From Alloascoidea africana (Eukaryota > Ascomycota > Alloascoideomycetes > Alloascoideales > Alloascoideaceae), in contig JAKTTT010000013.1 of the NCBI GenBank assembly GCA_030581615.1, positions 372,001-436,000 of the forward strand: a stretch of DNA of 64,000 nucleotides, in the 5' to 3' direction. Below the pieces are notes generated by a model that saw nothing but the letters and a program-made list of their open reading frames with translations, was not told the DNA's origin and searched no databases. Positions within the stretch are counted from its first letter, which is position 1, and every line of letters starts with the position of its first letter. The position numbers and the translations under genes are program-made. This document shows, piece after piece, positions 20,115-28,868 of this stretch.

Positions 20115-20585
20115 GGTGAACAAAGCCAATATTGGAGCTTTTTACGAACTAGTATTGTCACTTTACTTTAATATGTAATCACACAGTAATTTGTTATAGT
20201 TGGAGCGTCAAGATAGAATCTGGTTTGTATTTCTAAGGAAATAGGTACAAAGATGGTCTAAGCTGAGCTTGGTCTCTTCACTAAAAGGGGAACAAGCCTT
20301 ATTTACATATTCTTCTGGGGCTTTCCTTTTTAGCCTTTTCCTGTGAGGTGAGATAAGTTTGAGGGCCATTGTATGTAAGTAACCTGCTCATAGCAAGCTT
20401 ACAGCTTTACTCTCACAAAACAACTGTTTCCATTCACCCATAACATTTATCAGTAACTACATAGTTCATCCAAGAAAAACACAAATGTCCACGAAGCAAA
20501 ACAAAACAAAATCATCAACAAAATCAAAAACAAAATCAAAAAGCGTAACAAGCAAAGAAAAAACACAACGATCGTAATGGGCCTA
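20115..20585. other. Convergent intergenic region
   Basis: The 3' flanks of the secreted protein gene and of the DSF2-like gene meet here. It includes an A-rich stretch with short AAAACAAAAC-type repeats (about 20480-20545). No gene was seen. Confidence 0.55.
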
Positions 20586-22955
20586 CTAAAGATACTTTTC
20601 TTTATATATCCAGCTGTTTCCAAACATCACATTTCCTCGCTTTTCAGCTAGTCTAAACCAAGCAGCGCTTCTTTTCAAATCTTTTTTTTTCTTCCAGTTT
20701 CCACTACTGTTTTTTTTCATCCAAACAATTCCTGCTTGAACCATTGCGTCTGTATCGCCCATCACAGCACTCATCTCTAAACATCTCACAGCGAGTCTAT
20801 TTGCTTCTCGACTTTGGTTTATATTTATATATGACATGCCAATTTCAAAAAGCGAGGTGGATAGTTGTGAATTGGAGGACTTTAATGGGATTGTGTCCTG
20901 CTTTTCTAAAACCTGGGGATCGATTTCTTCTTCCCCACCCTCGTTAGCCTTTTTAGATAAAGGTTCATTTTGACTGTGATGAAGATGAAGATGTAGAGTG
21001 TGTTCTCCTTTTGGGTCTTTGTTTTTCCTATTGCTTAGCTTTTTGTCTAGATGGGCAAGATCAATGTCTGCTGCTTTTTCAAACCATTCGATAGCCTTTG
21101 CGGGATCTTTCCTGACACCCCATCCATTGCGTAATGATAAACCGTATAACATCATTGCAGCTTTGTCGCCTTCCAAGGAAGCCATTTGTAATTCATAGGT
21201 TGCCTCTGCATAGTTCCCGTCTTCTTGTAGTTCCAGTGCTCTTGTGACTCTATCGTAGGTGGTTGGGTTAGCTACCAATGGGACAGATTTCCGCTTTGAG
21301 TAGTAGGAAGAGTATCTCTTGTTTCCGCTACTGGCGACACTGTAAAAAGAGGGTCTTTGCTTTTGAATGGTGGCAGACAAGGAAATCTGAGAATATGGTC
21401 TATTTTTCGGTTTATCAAGGGAAGCTCTGGAGGTATCACTCCCGTTAGTGGTAACAGTAGTGAGATGGTTGTTGGTACCGGTGGTACTTTCTTCAGGGGC
21501 CACTGTTGAGATATCGGCGTGCATCTGTCTCGCCTGTTCTTCACAAATTTCCATATTTTCGACAATTTGTTTCTGAGCGACTGTTTTCAAGTCTTGTACA
21601 TGGCCTCCAAGATCCAAAGATGAGGTGCTGGGTGTTATTGGTGGAGGAGAAGTACTTGGCTGTGTGAAAAGTAGGAGACTTTGTCTTGAAGAGTTTAAGG
21701 ACTTTACCATCAAATCGTCCGAGGTGCTTCTTGTAATTCTGTTACGGGTGACATTATTACTGGCGGATGCAGAAACTGCGGATGAAAAGAACTTGCGATC
21801 CAGTGGGCTTGTCAAGGGCGCGTTTACCGAGGAGACGGAGTAACTCTGAGATTGGTACAGAGGAGGCTTTTTCAGGGGAGCAGAGGAGGGCTGGCAGATT
21901 GGGGATCTGGAGCTGGAACGAGGTTTAGAGGAAATGCCAGTACTCTCAGATGCAGATGCAATTAACGGCTCTTCATCCTTTATTGTTGTCAAATTGCTGG
22001 GAGTTTTAGGGCCATTTGAGGTTGAAGATGATTGAGGAAGACTGAAACCTCTAGGGGTTTTAGAGCCTCCAACGACTCTGAAACCAGTGGTAGGCGAGGG
22101 TTTGTCGATTTCGACCTTATCGTGTTTGCCCAGCATACTTAGCCGTTTTTTAAACTTGGTACGCATTCTCATGAGGCTGGCGCTCTTTGTCAAGGCAGCA
22201 CCTCTTGCTTCTCTGGGCCCAGTTTCGGAGACATGCGCCAAGGAGGACTGCGAGCCAGGGGTCGAGCCCGATCGCGGTTCCTTTGTGGTAGCGGTAGGAG
22301 AAGAAGAGGAGGACGAGTGTTCACTGGACGGTGAGAGGCCAGGGGTAGCTGTGGTGGTGGTGGTATTATTGTTATTGGCAGCAGTAGGAGGAGGGCCATG
22401 GGGCAGGATAGCAGGGTCCAGATCCAGATCGGGGGAAAAAGAGTTTGCAGGATTTTTGAGTTTTTTAGAAGCAGTATCAGTGTTGCAGTTAGCCTGGACA
22501 TCGGGACCATAGAGCATGTAGAGGTTTTTGGGGTCGTTCAACAGGGCCTCGAAGCTCTGCTCAAAGTCGAGTTTCTTGAGCAGAGGCTCTTCGTACTGGT
22601 CGGAGTGGATGGAGTCTGTCAGGCTGGCTTGGCGCAGGGGTCCTCCTTTATGACACTTTCTGTTGATGGCACTGCTCGCCGAGTCTGGGGATGGTTGGGC
22701 CTGCTCTGGGTCCTGTTCGCGAGCGGCTGGGGGCTCTTGCTCGTCTCGGGGGTCTCGGGGGTCTCGAGGGTCTCGAGGGTCCCTGGCGTCTTGATTAGGC
22801 AAAGAGGAAGAGGCTACGGAAGAATGGCCGCTGCGGGAGTCACTCGGAGAATCTGGCAGGTGTACGGAGCGGCTGGGGACAGACGGGCCCTGGGCGGCGG
22901 CGGCGTGGGCAGGCAGCTCGGGGCCGGGGCGAGAGGTCGCGGGCTGGGGGAGCAT
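20586..22955 (-). CDS. Sel1-repeat protein of the Dsf2/Nif1 type
   Basis: From the ATG at 22955 the protein has 789 residues; an in-frame extension to 23060 has only a GTG and is unlikely. Residues 1 to about 560 are disordered, Ser/Pro-rich, with a DPR tripeptide repeat near 55-70. The conserved core begins near 590: RVTRALELQEDGNYAEATYELQ, then Sel1 helices (MMLYGLSLRNGWGVRKD, AIEWFEKAADID) and a last block ending GNSWIYKEKYL, which I associate with S. cerevisiae Dsf2 and S. pombe Nif1. Nif1 restrains the mitotic kinase Nim1; the Dsf2 role is less clear. It diverges from the zinc-cluster gene across only 239 bases. UGA2 and KAP104, its neighbours on S. cerevisiae chromosome II, are also in this window. 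Confidence 0.8.
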   Translation of the reverse strand: MLPQPATSRPGPELPAHAAAAQGPSVPSRSVHLPDSPSDSRSGHSSVASSSLPNQDARDPRDPRDPRDPRDEQEPPAAREQDPEQAQPSPDSASSAINRKCHKGGPLRQASLTDSIHSDQYEEPLLKKLDFEQSFEALLNDPKNLYMLYGPDVQANCNTDTASKKLKNPANSFSPDLDLDPAILPHGPPPTAANNNNTTTTTATPGLSPSSEHSSSSSSPTATTKEPRSGSTPGSQSSLAHVSETGPREARGAALTKSASLMRMRTKFKKRLSMLGKHDKVEIDKPSPTTGFRVVGGSKTPRGFSLPQSSSTSNGPKTPSNLTTIKDEEPLIASASESTGISSKPRSSSRSPICQPSSAPLKKPPLYQSQSYSVSSVNAPLTSPLDRKFFSSAVSASASNNVTRNRITRSTSDDLMVKSLNSSRQSLLLFTQPSTSPPPITPSTSSLDLGGHVQDLKTVAQKQIVENMEICEEQARQMHADISTVAPEESTTGTNNHLTTVTTNGSDTSRASLDKPKNRPYSQISLSATIQKQRPSFYSVASSGNKRYSSYYSKRKSVPLVANPTTYDRVTRALELQEDGNYAEATYELQMASLEGDKAAMMLYGLSLRNGWGVRKDPAKAIEWFEKAADIDLAHLDKKLSNRKNKDPKGEHTLHLHLHHSQNEPLSKKANEGGEEEIDPQVLEKQDTIPLKSSNSQLSTSLFEIGMSYININQSREANRLAVRCLEMSAVMGDTDAMVQAGIVWMKKNSSGNWKKKKDLKRSAAWFRLAEKRGNVMFGNSWIYKEKYL
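22749..22790. repeat. 9-base coding repeat (GGTCTCGGG/GGTCTCGAG) encoding Asp-Pro-Arg
   Basis: About four copies of a 9-base unit lie in the 5' part of the DSF2-like gene and give consecutive D-P-R tripeptides on the minus strand. Confidence 0.75.
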
Positions 22956-23194
22956 GGCGGGCTCGAGGGCAGCGTGGAGACGGGGACGGGGACGGTGACT
23001 GGACGGGACGAGGACGAGGACCAGGACCAGGACGTGGAGGTGAAAAGTGCCCGGACACAAAAGCTGCGGCGCCTGCAGCCGTCAGAACGAGGTGTCTGCG
23101 CCGGGGCTCGTGACCTGTCGCCGGGTGTGTGGGTGTGGGCTCTGTCCGGAGGAAGCCTCAGCGCAACTTCTCTCACACCCTCCAGCCTCCAGGC

Positions 23195-26100
23195 ATGTCT
23201 GCTCCCCACGGTTCCGGCCCCGGCCACCAGCCCTTCCAGCCCGTGTACTTCGGGCCCGTGCCGACGTACTCCCAGCCCTCCTACCCCGTCTACGCCCCCC
23301 AGCCCATCCCGCTGGCCCTCCACGACCCGGGCGTGGGTGTGGGCGTGGGCGTGGGCGCTGCGCCCGCGGCCGCCGGGCCCGGCCGGCTGCACCAGATCCC
23401 GCAACACCACCACCAACATCTCCAGCACGAGCACCAGGCAGGCCAGGCCCATCCTCTCCGCGACCAGTCGCAGCGGCGACAGTCCCAGTCCCAGTCCCAG
23501 TCCCAGTCCCAGTCCCAATCGCAATCGCAAGCGCAATCGCAATCGCAATCGCAGTCTCAATCCCAGCCGCAATCCCAGCCGCAGTCTCAGTCGCAGCCGC
23601 ACCAGCCCCCCGTCCCCGTCCCAGTGTTCCAGCAGAAACCCAAACCTTCCAGCACCTACAAAAAAGTGCCCCCGAATAAACGGCAGCGCGTGGCTCAGGC
23701 CTGTGGTCGTTGCAAGCGCCATAAGATCAAGTGCGACGGGAAACAGCCTTGTGCCAGCTGTGCAAAACACAAACAGCACTGCCGTTATCTCGAAGGGAAG
23801 CTGCCCCATCTCCAAACCCTGCATCCCAGAGACCATTTGACGAAGCCTGCGGCTGGCCCATACCACCACCAAGAGCCTGGTGCAAGCGACCTCGCAAAGC
23901 CCCTGGTCCAATTACACCACCCCCAGCCCGTACCGACAGGAGTGCCAACGGGTGTGCCGGCGGGCGTGCCCTTTCTGGCCTCGCCATTGTCCCAGGTCCA
24001 GGGCCTGCAAAAGCCAGATCGCAGCGACTCCGTCGTGAGCGCCATCACCACGCCAAGCTCCAGCCTGCATATCCCTCCTCCTCCCTCTCAACAGCCTCTC
24101 GGCCCAATTGCACAGATCATCCAGGACCAAAAGCCCTCGACCTCTCCAGCTGCAAGCGTCCAGAGCGAAACAAACTCCGTGTCCAATTCGCTACCAGAGT
24201 GTCAAGACTCAAGGGCTCCCCCAGCCCACTTTTTTCAACCCGAAATGCAATCCTCTAATACGAGAAGGCCAGCAGGAGACCCCTTTAACAATGCGTATAA
24301 CCAAAGTGGCAGAGTACTTGGTAGCAATGGTTCGACTAGTGCGGGTGCTTCCTCGGGTGGCTTGGTCAACGTGCTGTTAGACCGTATTTTTACTCTTGAA
24401 AGAGAGCTTGAGAGAACTCGACACGGTGGTGGTCAAGGCGGAGCCGCCCCCAACATGTCTGCTAGGTATCCAAATGACGAATGGAGAACCGCTCCAACGT
24501 TGCCCTCTGAAGCGAATCTGGCGATTGAGATTTTTGATAAATCGGAAAAAGGCCGAATGCTGCGTCGATCTCAACAGGTATTTACTCCTTGTTTAGGGCA
24601 TTACTTGCACAATACGCTGAGTGAGGAATCGAAAAAGCTTTTCAAACCGCCTAGGCTTCAAGGCTATGGATATAATTTGTGTGGGAGACACTATATCCGG
24701 CCCCGCAAAATTGGCTCGATTACTGGGTTCAACCAACTTTCGCAACAGGAAACCGAGGCTCTTGTAAAATATTACTTTGACAGTGTGAATCCGTATTTCA
24801 CCATTTTGCACAGGGAGATTTTCTTGGGACAGTACAAACATACAATGAAGACGTATCCTCCAACAGCAAACAGCACACTCATTCTTTTCTATGCGATTCT
24901 GTCCCTGATTTGTTGTATAGCGATACGGTTTTTGGAGACAAATGACCCTGAAAGTGTAAAGCCGATTCCTGGTTTGGAGGAGCTCATGTTTGAAGAAGCG
25001 TATACGGTAATCAACCAACTTTCATTTGAATGGGAAAGCGTTGAAATCATACAGGGCTGGCTACTGTGTGCATTTTATCTTCGGCTTAGCCATCGTCAAA
25101 TCTCTTGTTTTGCCGTAATGGGCAACGCGACAAGAATGTGCAGAGGGTTATCTCTTGGATTTGACATGAAAATCTTTAAAAGCATTTTAACCTATCAACG
25201 GATGAAAATGAAGAGGATTTTTTGGACTTGCTACACCATGGACTTGTTTTTCAGCAATGATTCCTCTCGTTATGTAAACTACCATGATTCTGATATTGGA
25301 TTGCAATTTCCGGAGAAGGAAATGTGGGAAGATGAGCTTCGAGAAGGATGGTGTAACCCGATTTGTTTAGCGTTGATCCACCTGGCTCGGGTCATTAATC
25401 GGCTTAAAGCATTGTATATGCCACAAGATAACACTGAAGAAGAGCTTATAGAGGTTCAACAGGCAATGGATGAATTGGCCAGTTGGAGCGAAAGATATGG
25501 AATTCATTCTGACTCTGTGCTTGACAAGGCAACTGGCAATCTTCCTCCAACCATTGTTGCGCATTATAGGTTGCAATATCATGATACAATTCTGGCAATA
25601 CATAACCGATGTCTGTTCCCCTTGATGCTGAACAAAGAGACGGGCAGTCGACCAGTACGAAGCCCTTGGAAATGTCTTGAAGCGAGTGAAGGGATTATAT
25701 TGACAATGGAGACACTCCGAAAGCTTAATCCTCGACATTTGATGGCCCCATGGTGGAACTATTTACGATCTGTATATGACGCAACCATTATCGCATTGAT
25801 TTTCTCTAGTGCGAATATGTATGGTGACAAGGCTTCGGAACTGGTGACTAGGGGTATTGATATTATCACGTTTTATAGTAAAGACTGCAAAGAGCTTATG
25901 ACATCTAGCGTTAGCGGCAACAAGACGGACCGCGAGCCGGAGGTGTTCCGAATGGCGCCGGAGTGCGAATGGGCAGTAAAGTCTCTTAACCATATGGTTA
26001 TTGTTCGATTGAGGGAGCAAAGCTCAATGTTGGAGCAGGCGGGAGTTGAAGTTGGACCTTCTGCTTTCAACGATGTACATTTCCACCAACGAGGCCGGTT

Positions 26101-26605
26101 TGGACTGACTGGGGCTTTACAAGAGGAGATTGCAGAGCCGAATCCCAACGATGGTAAGCCCACGTCTCCCTTACCAGTTGAAACGCAAAACACTAGTGGG
26201 AGGTCGAGTGCACATTCTGTGGATGACATTGACGGTAATGGAGATGCGGACAAATATCAGCAGGAGCAGCAGCAGCAGCAGCAGCAGAATCCGCAGGTGT
26301 CGAGCACATCGTCTCTCCATGCTTTGCTGCACAACGCGCCTCCGAGCACGGAACGGGACGGGATTCTAGGCGGATCGTCGTTGGAGGCCGGAGAAGGAGA
26401 GGGCAGTTTGGACATGGAGGCGATTTCTCAGCTGCACAGGAATTCTGATGCTGTGACGGTAAAACTTGATCCTAATGAGGGCGGGGCGAATTTGGAGTGG
26501 TTCAACAACTGGTGTCTTGATGTGAGTATGAACATGGATGGAATGGCGACGGGTTCAAACTGTTTCCCAGTTCAGTACATGGTTGAAAGTAATGCCTGTG
26601 AGTAG
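23195..26605 (+). CDS. Zn2Cys6 fungal transcription factor
   Basis: The first ATG of the frame is at 23195 (MSAPHGSG), giving 1136 residues; the frame is open further upstream but without ATG. A Pro/Tyr/Gln-rich head contains a long Ser-Gln repeat (about 96-135). The binuclear cluster ACGRCKRHKIKCDG, then CASC and HC, lies near 167-195 with the usual C-X2-C-X6-C spacing. A fungal-specific regulatory domain occupies about 500-870 (YYFDSVNPYFTILHREIF, MCRGLSLGFDMKIF). A Gln run near 1025 and an acidic C-terminus could be activating. It should bind DNA as a dimer through CGG triplets. I cannot place it with a named regulator; neighbours do not suggest a pathway. Confidence 0.85.
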   Translation: MSAPHGSGPGHQPFQPVYFGPVPTYSQPSYPVYAPQPIPLALHDPGVGVGVGVGAAPAAAGPGRLHQIPQHHHQHLQHEHQAGQAHPLRDQSQRRQSQSQSQSQSQSQSQSQAQSQSQSQSQSQPQSQPQSQSQPHQPPVPVPVFQQKPKPSSTYKKVPPNKRQRVAQACGRCKRHKIKCDGKQPCASCAKHKQHCRYLEGKLPHLQTLHPRDHLTKPAAGPYHHQEPGASDLAKPLVQLHHPQPVPTGVPTGVPAGVPFLASPLSQVQGLQKPDRSDSVVSAITTPSSSLHIPPPPSQQPLGPIAQIIQDQKPSTSPAASVQSETNSVSNSLPECQDSRAPPAHFFQPEMQSSNTRRPAGDPFNNAYNQSGRVLGSNGSTSAGASSGGLVNVLLDRIFTLERELERTRHGGGQGGAAPNMSARYPNDEWRTAPTLPSEANLAIEIFDKSEKGRMLRRSQQVFTPCLGHYLHNTLSEESKKLFKPPRLQGYGYNLCGRHYIRPRKIGSITGFNQLSQQETEALVKYYFDSVNPYFTILHREIFLGQYKHTMKTYPPTANSTLILFYAILSLICCIAIRFLETNDPESVKPIPGLEELMFEEAYTVINQLSFEWESVEIIQGWLLCAFYLRLSHRQISCFAVMGNATRMCRGLSLGFDMKIFKSILTYQRMKMKRIFWTCYTMDLFFSNDSSRYVNYHDSDIGLQFPEKEMWEDELREGWCNPICLALIHLARVINRLKALYMPQDNTEEELIEVQQAMDELASWSERYGIHSDSVLDKATGNLPPTIVAHYRLQYHDTILAIHNRCLFPLMLNKETGSRPVRSPWKCLEASEGIILTMETLRKLNPRHLMAPWWNYLRSVYDATIIALIFSSANMYGDKASELVTRGIDIITFYSKDCKELMTSSVSGNKTDREPEVFRMAPECEWAVKSLNHMVIVRLREQSSMLEQAGVEVGPSAFNDVHFHQRGRFGLTGALQEEIAEPNPNDGKPTSPLPVETQNTSGRSSAHSVDDIDGNGDADKYQQEQQQQQQQNPQVSSTSSLHALLHNAPPSTERDGILGGSSLEAGEGEGSLDMEAISQLHRNSDAVTVKLDPNEGGANLEWFNNWCLDVSMNMDGMATGSNCFPVQYMVESNACE
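23480..23600. repeat. Hexanucleotide coding repeat (CAGTCC/CAATCG) encoding (Ser-Gln)n
   Basis: About 20 units of a CAR-TCN hexamer in the zinc-cluster gene give alternating Gln and Ser with a few Pro or Ala replacements. Confidence 0.85.
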
Positions 26606-26963
26606 TAGAACTACAAAAAAAAAGAAAACACTTTTTTAAATGTATACGATGAAGACACTTTATCAGTGGTATATTGATCTAAATTTAATGACTTTTTGCC
26701 TGTTTCTTAATATAATAATTTATGGATTTTTTGATGATTTGTTAATTGACGTAACCAGCATTAGATTTTAAACTTTTTGAAGAACAATAAGCTTAAAAGT
26801 GAGACTTGTCATTTTTTTTTGTTTCTGGATTCGATTTCAACCTTGCACCTCTTCATCTACCACCTCCACATTTTGCATTTTGCATTTTGCATTTTGTACC
26901 CCTTAAGACTTTTCTTTTTCTTTTTCTTTTTCCCTTTTTAGATTAGGATTACTGTATTTAAGC
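26606..26963. other. Intergenic: promoter of the SH3 gene
   Basis: Holds a 7-base repeat (TTTTGCA, about four copies, 26871-26896) and a pyrimidine-rich CTTTTT run just upstream of the SH3 gene. No coding sequence. Confidence 0.6.
26871..26896. repeat. 7-base tandem repeat (TTTTGCA), about 4 copies
   Basis: Exact TTTTGCA units run head to tail about 70 bases upstream of the SH3 gene ATG. Confidence 0.8.
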
Positions 26964-28808
26964 ATGGTTTCGATATCGGCCGCACTGAGCAAAAAGCGCA
27001 AAGTTCCCTCGGGATTACAGAGTGTTTCATCAAGTGATTGCGATTCTGTTGTCGGGGGGTGTGAAACGGGGGCTGAAGATAGAAATGGAGCAGTGGAGCA
27101 GGGCCAGCGAAGCGGAAGCCCCGGTGGGATAAAAATAGAAAGCACGAGGCGCAAGAACCGACACTTTTCTACGCAAAGGGAGACAGAACGAAACAGCAAC
27201 GATAACAATAATGGATCTGGGTACAGGGGCAGGAACATTGTGGGGATGAAAAGTACAGGGCAAACGAGGAGTAAGCCTAATGGGACGTTGCCGTATCCGA
27301 GACGAAAGATGTCGGAGGATATGGACGGGGAGAGGAAACTGAGTTTGACGATTCAAACGGAAAATGGCAAGAGCAGTGGCAGTGGCAGTAGTAAGAAAAA
27401 TGGAGGCGGATCTGGTACGAATGGTACGAGCCAAAGAGGCGATGACCACGGTGGCAGTGGCAGGAGTGGTAATGAAGAGAGTATGGAAGTGTCTGGGGCA
27501 GAACAGATTATAAAGCCGCGGAGACGATCAATAATCGATGGAATTGACGGTATGGCGGGGACAAATGGTGTTGGAAGCCGAGCAGCAAAAGATGAAGATT
27601 ACAAGGACGAATTCAAAGAGGATGAACAGTACGATGATGATGAGGAGGAAGAGGAGGAGGATCCTTTTGAGTACTCAACACCTAGTCCACCGCCAGAAGA
27701 CATCAAACAGCAATATATCTACGCCTTGTACGACTTTATAGCGACGGATCCTTCACATGCAACGACGATAAAAGATGACGAGTTGATACTGTTGGATGAT
27801 TCTGATTCGTACTGGTGGCTGGTACAGAATGTGAGAGAGGGGTCTATTGGGTTTGTACCTGCGGATGCGACAGAGATGCCGGGGGAGAGGCTAGCGCGGT
27901 TGAACCGATGGAAGAACGAGGAGTTGGAGCGACAGCAGAAGCTAAGCAGTGGGAACGAGGAAGAGGAGGAGGAGGAGGAGGAGGAGGAGGAGGAGAATGG
28001 AAATCATTTGAAGCCGCAGTCGGTGGTGAAGAAGGTGTCTTTCAGCAGTCCGACGTATTTTTCTGCGAGCGATGGGGAAGGAGAAGGAGATGAAGAGGAG
28101 GCGGAGGAGGAGGAGGAGGAATATCTGGATCCGGAGAACGGCAGCGACAGTGAAGAGTTTGTGGAAAGTGTGCACATTGAAAACGAAAGCGAGTCTGAGA
28201 GCGAGGGCGGGATCCATGCCCAGTACCGGTTAGCGAACGTGAACCAGGCGATTTTGGAGAAGCGAGGGCCCGGGATGGAGACAGAGACGGAGATGGAAAT
28301 GGAAATGGAAATGGAGACGGAAACAGAGACGGAGACGGAGACAGAGACTGGGGATAAACGGTACTCGACGAGCAGCATGGAGCGGTATGGGCGGCTATCG
28401 ATCGACTCGATCGAGTCCGATCTGAGCAAGCAATTGCAGGACCTGTCTACGCGGCTGGACCAGTTCAGGGAGTTTCACGAGGAGAATGAGAACGGGCACG
28501 GGGAGGACCAGGAGGAAGATGGAGACGAGGAGAGCAGCAGCAGCTGCTCGTCCAACTCCAACTTTTCGGTCCCGCGGTCGTCGCTGGACGACACCAACAC
28601 GGAACACGACGGCGCGAATGCGAACGTGAACGCGAACGCGAACGTCGAGCCGGACAAGTTCCGAGGAAAGGGTCTCGACACGGGTCTTGACACGGGTCTC
28701 GACCCGCGGGTCGCGGCGCTGTACGCGGGCGTGTTCGGGCGGCTCGGGCGGCTGGAGGCGGCGCTGGCGCAGGCGAGCGCGCTGGCCGGGTTACGGCGGG
28801 GGGAGTAA
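26964..28808 (+). CDS. SH3-domain protein of Bud14/Tea4 type
   Basis: The 614-residue protein has a basic disordered head and one SH3 domain at about 250-310 (ALYDFIATDP, DDSDSYWWLV, GSIGFVPAD), directly followed by GERLARLNRWKNEELE. SH3 plus an ERLARLN tail is, as I recall it, the hallmark of the Bud14/Tea4 polarity proteins, which bring protein phosphatase 1 (Glc7) to cell tips and control formins. After it come Glu-rich runs (about 330-345 and 375-390) and a Glu-Thr/Glu-Met dipeptide repeat from hexamers near 28277-28350. A KVSFSSP segment near 357 is a candidate PP1-binding RVxF-type motif. The C-terminus ends in a GC-rich segment with LDTG repeats. The family call is by memory, not alignment. 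Confidence 0.6.
   Translation: MVSISAALSKKRKVPSGLQSVSSSDCDSVVGGCETGAEDRNGAVEQGQRSGSPGGIKIESTRRKNRHFSTQRETERNSNDNNNGSGYRGRNIVGMKSTGQTRSKPNGTLPYPRRKMSEDMDGERKLSLTIQTENGKSSGSGSSKKNGGGSGTNGTSQRGDDHGGSGRSGNEESMEVSGAEQIIKPRRRSIIDGIDGMAGTNGVGSRAAKDEDYKDEFKEDEQYDDDEEEEEEDPFEYSTPSPPPEDIKQQYIYALYDFIATDPSHATTIKDDELILLDDSDSYWWLVQNVREGSIGFVPADATEMPGERLARLNRWKNEELERQQKLSSGNEEEEEEEEEEEEENGNHLKPQSVVKKVSFSSPTYFSASDGEGEGDEEEAEEEEEEYLDPENGSDSEEFVESVHIENESESESEGGIHAQYRLANVNQAILEKRGPGMETETEMEMEMEMETETETETETETGDKRYSTSSMERYGRLSIDSIESDLSKQLQDLSTRLDQFREFHEENENGHGEDQEEDGDEESSSSCSSNSNFSVPRSSLDDTNTEHDGANANVNANANVEPDKFRGKGLDTGLDTGLDPRVAALYAGVFGRLGRLEAALAQASALAGLRRGE
28277..28350. repeat. Hexanucleotide coding repeat (GAGACG / GAAATG) encoding Glu-Thr and Glu-Met
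   Basis: About 12 units of GAR-ACG or GAR-ATG in the SH3 gene. Confidence 0.8.
28671..28706. repeat. 12-base coding repeat (GGTCTCGACACG) encoding Gly-Leu-Asp-Thr
   Basis: Three near-identical 12-base units lie at the 3' end of the SH3 gene. Confidence 0.75.
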
Positions 28809-28868
28809 CAGCACCGCTGGGGCATAGTGTTACACACCATCTCTCCCAGCACCCTTTTCCGTAGAGGC

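Noticed and set aside
23129-23194. N-terminal extension of the zinc-cluster protein
   Set aside because: No ATG; the first ATG is at 23195.
22398-23840. 480-codon plus-strand frame antisense to the DSF2-like gene and running into the zinc-cluster gene
   Set aside because: It exists because the DNA is GC-rich and repetitive. It has no domain, and the real genes on both sides have recognised domains.
22814-23911. 365-codon minus-strand frame across the DSF2/zinc-cluster promoter
   Set aside because: Leu-Arg and Leu-Gly repeats are reverse readings of the Ser-Gln repeat; it is antisense to the zinc-cluster domain.
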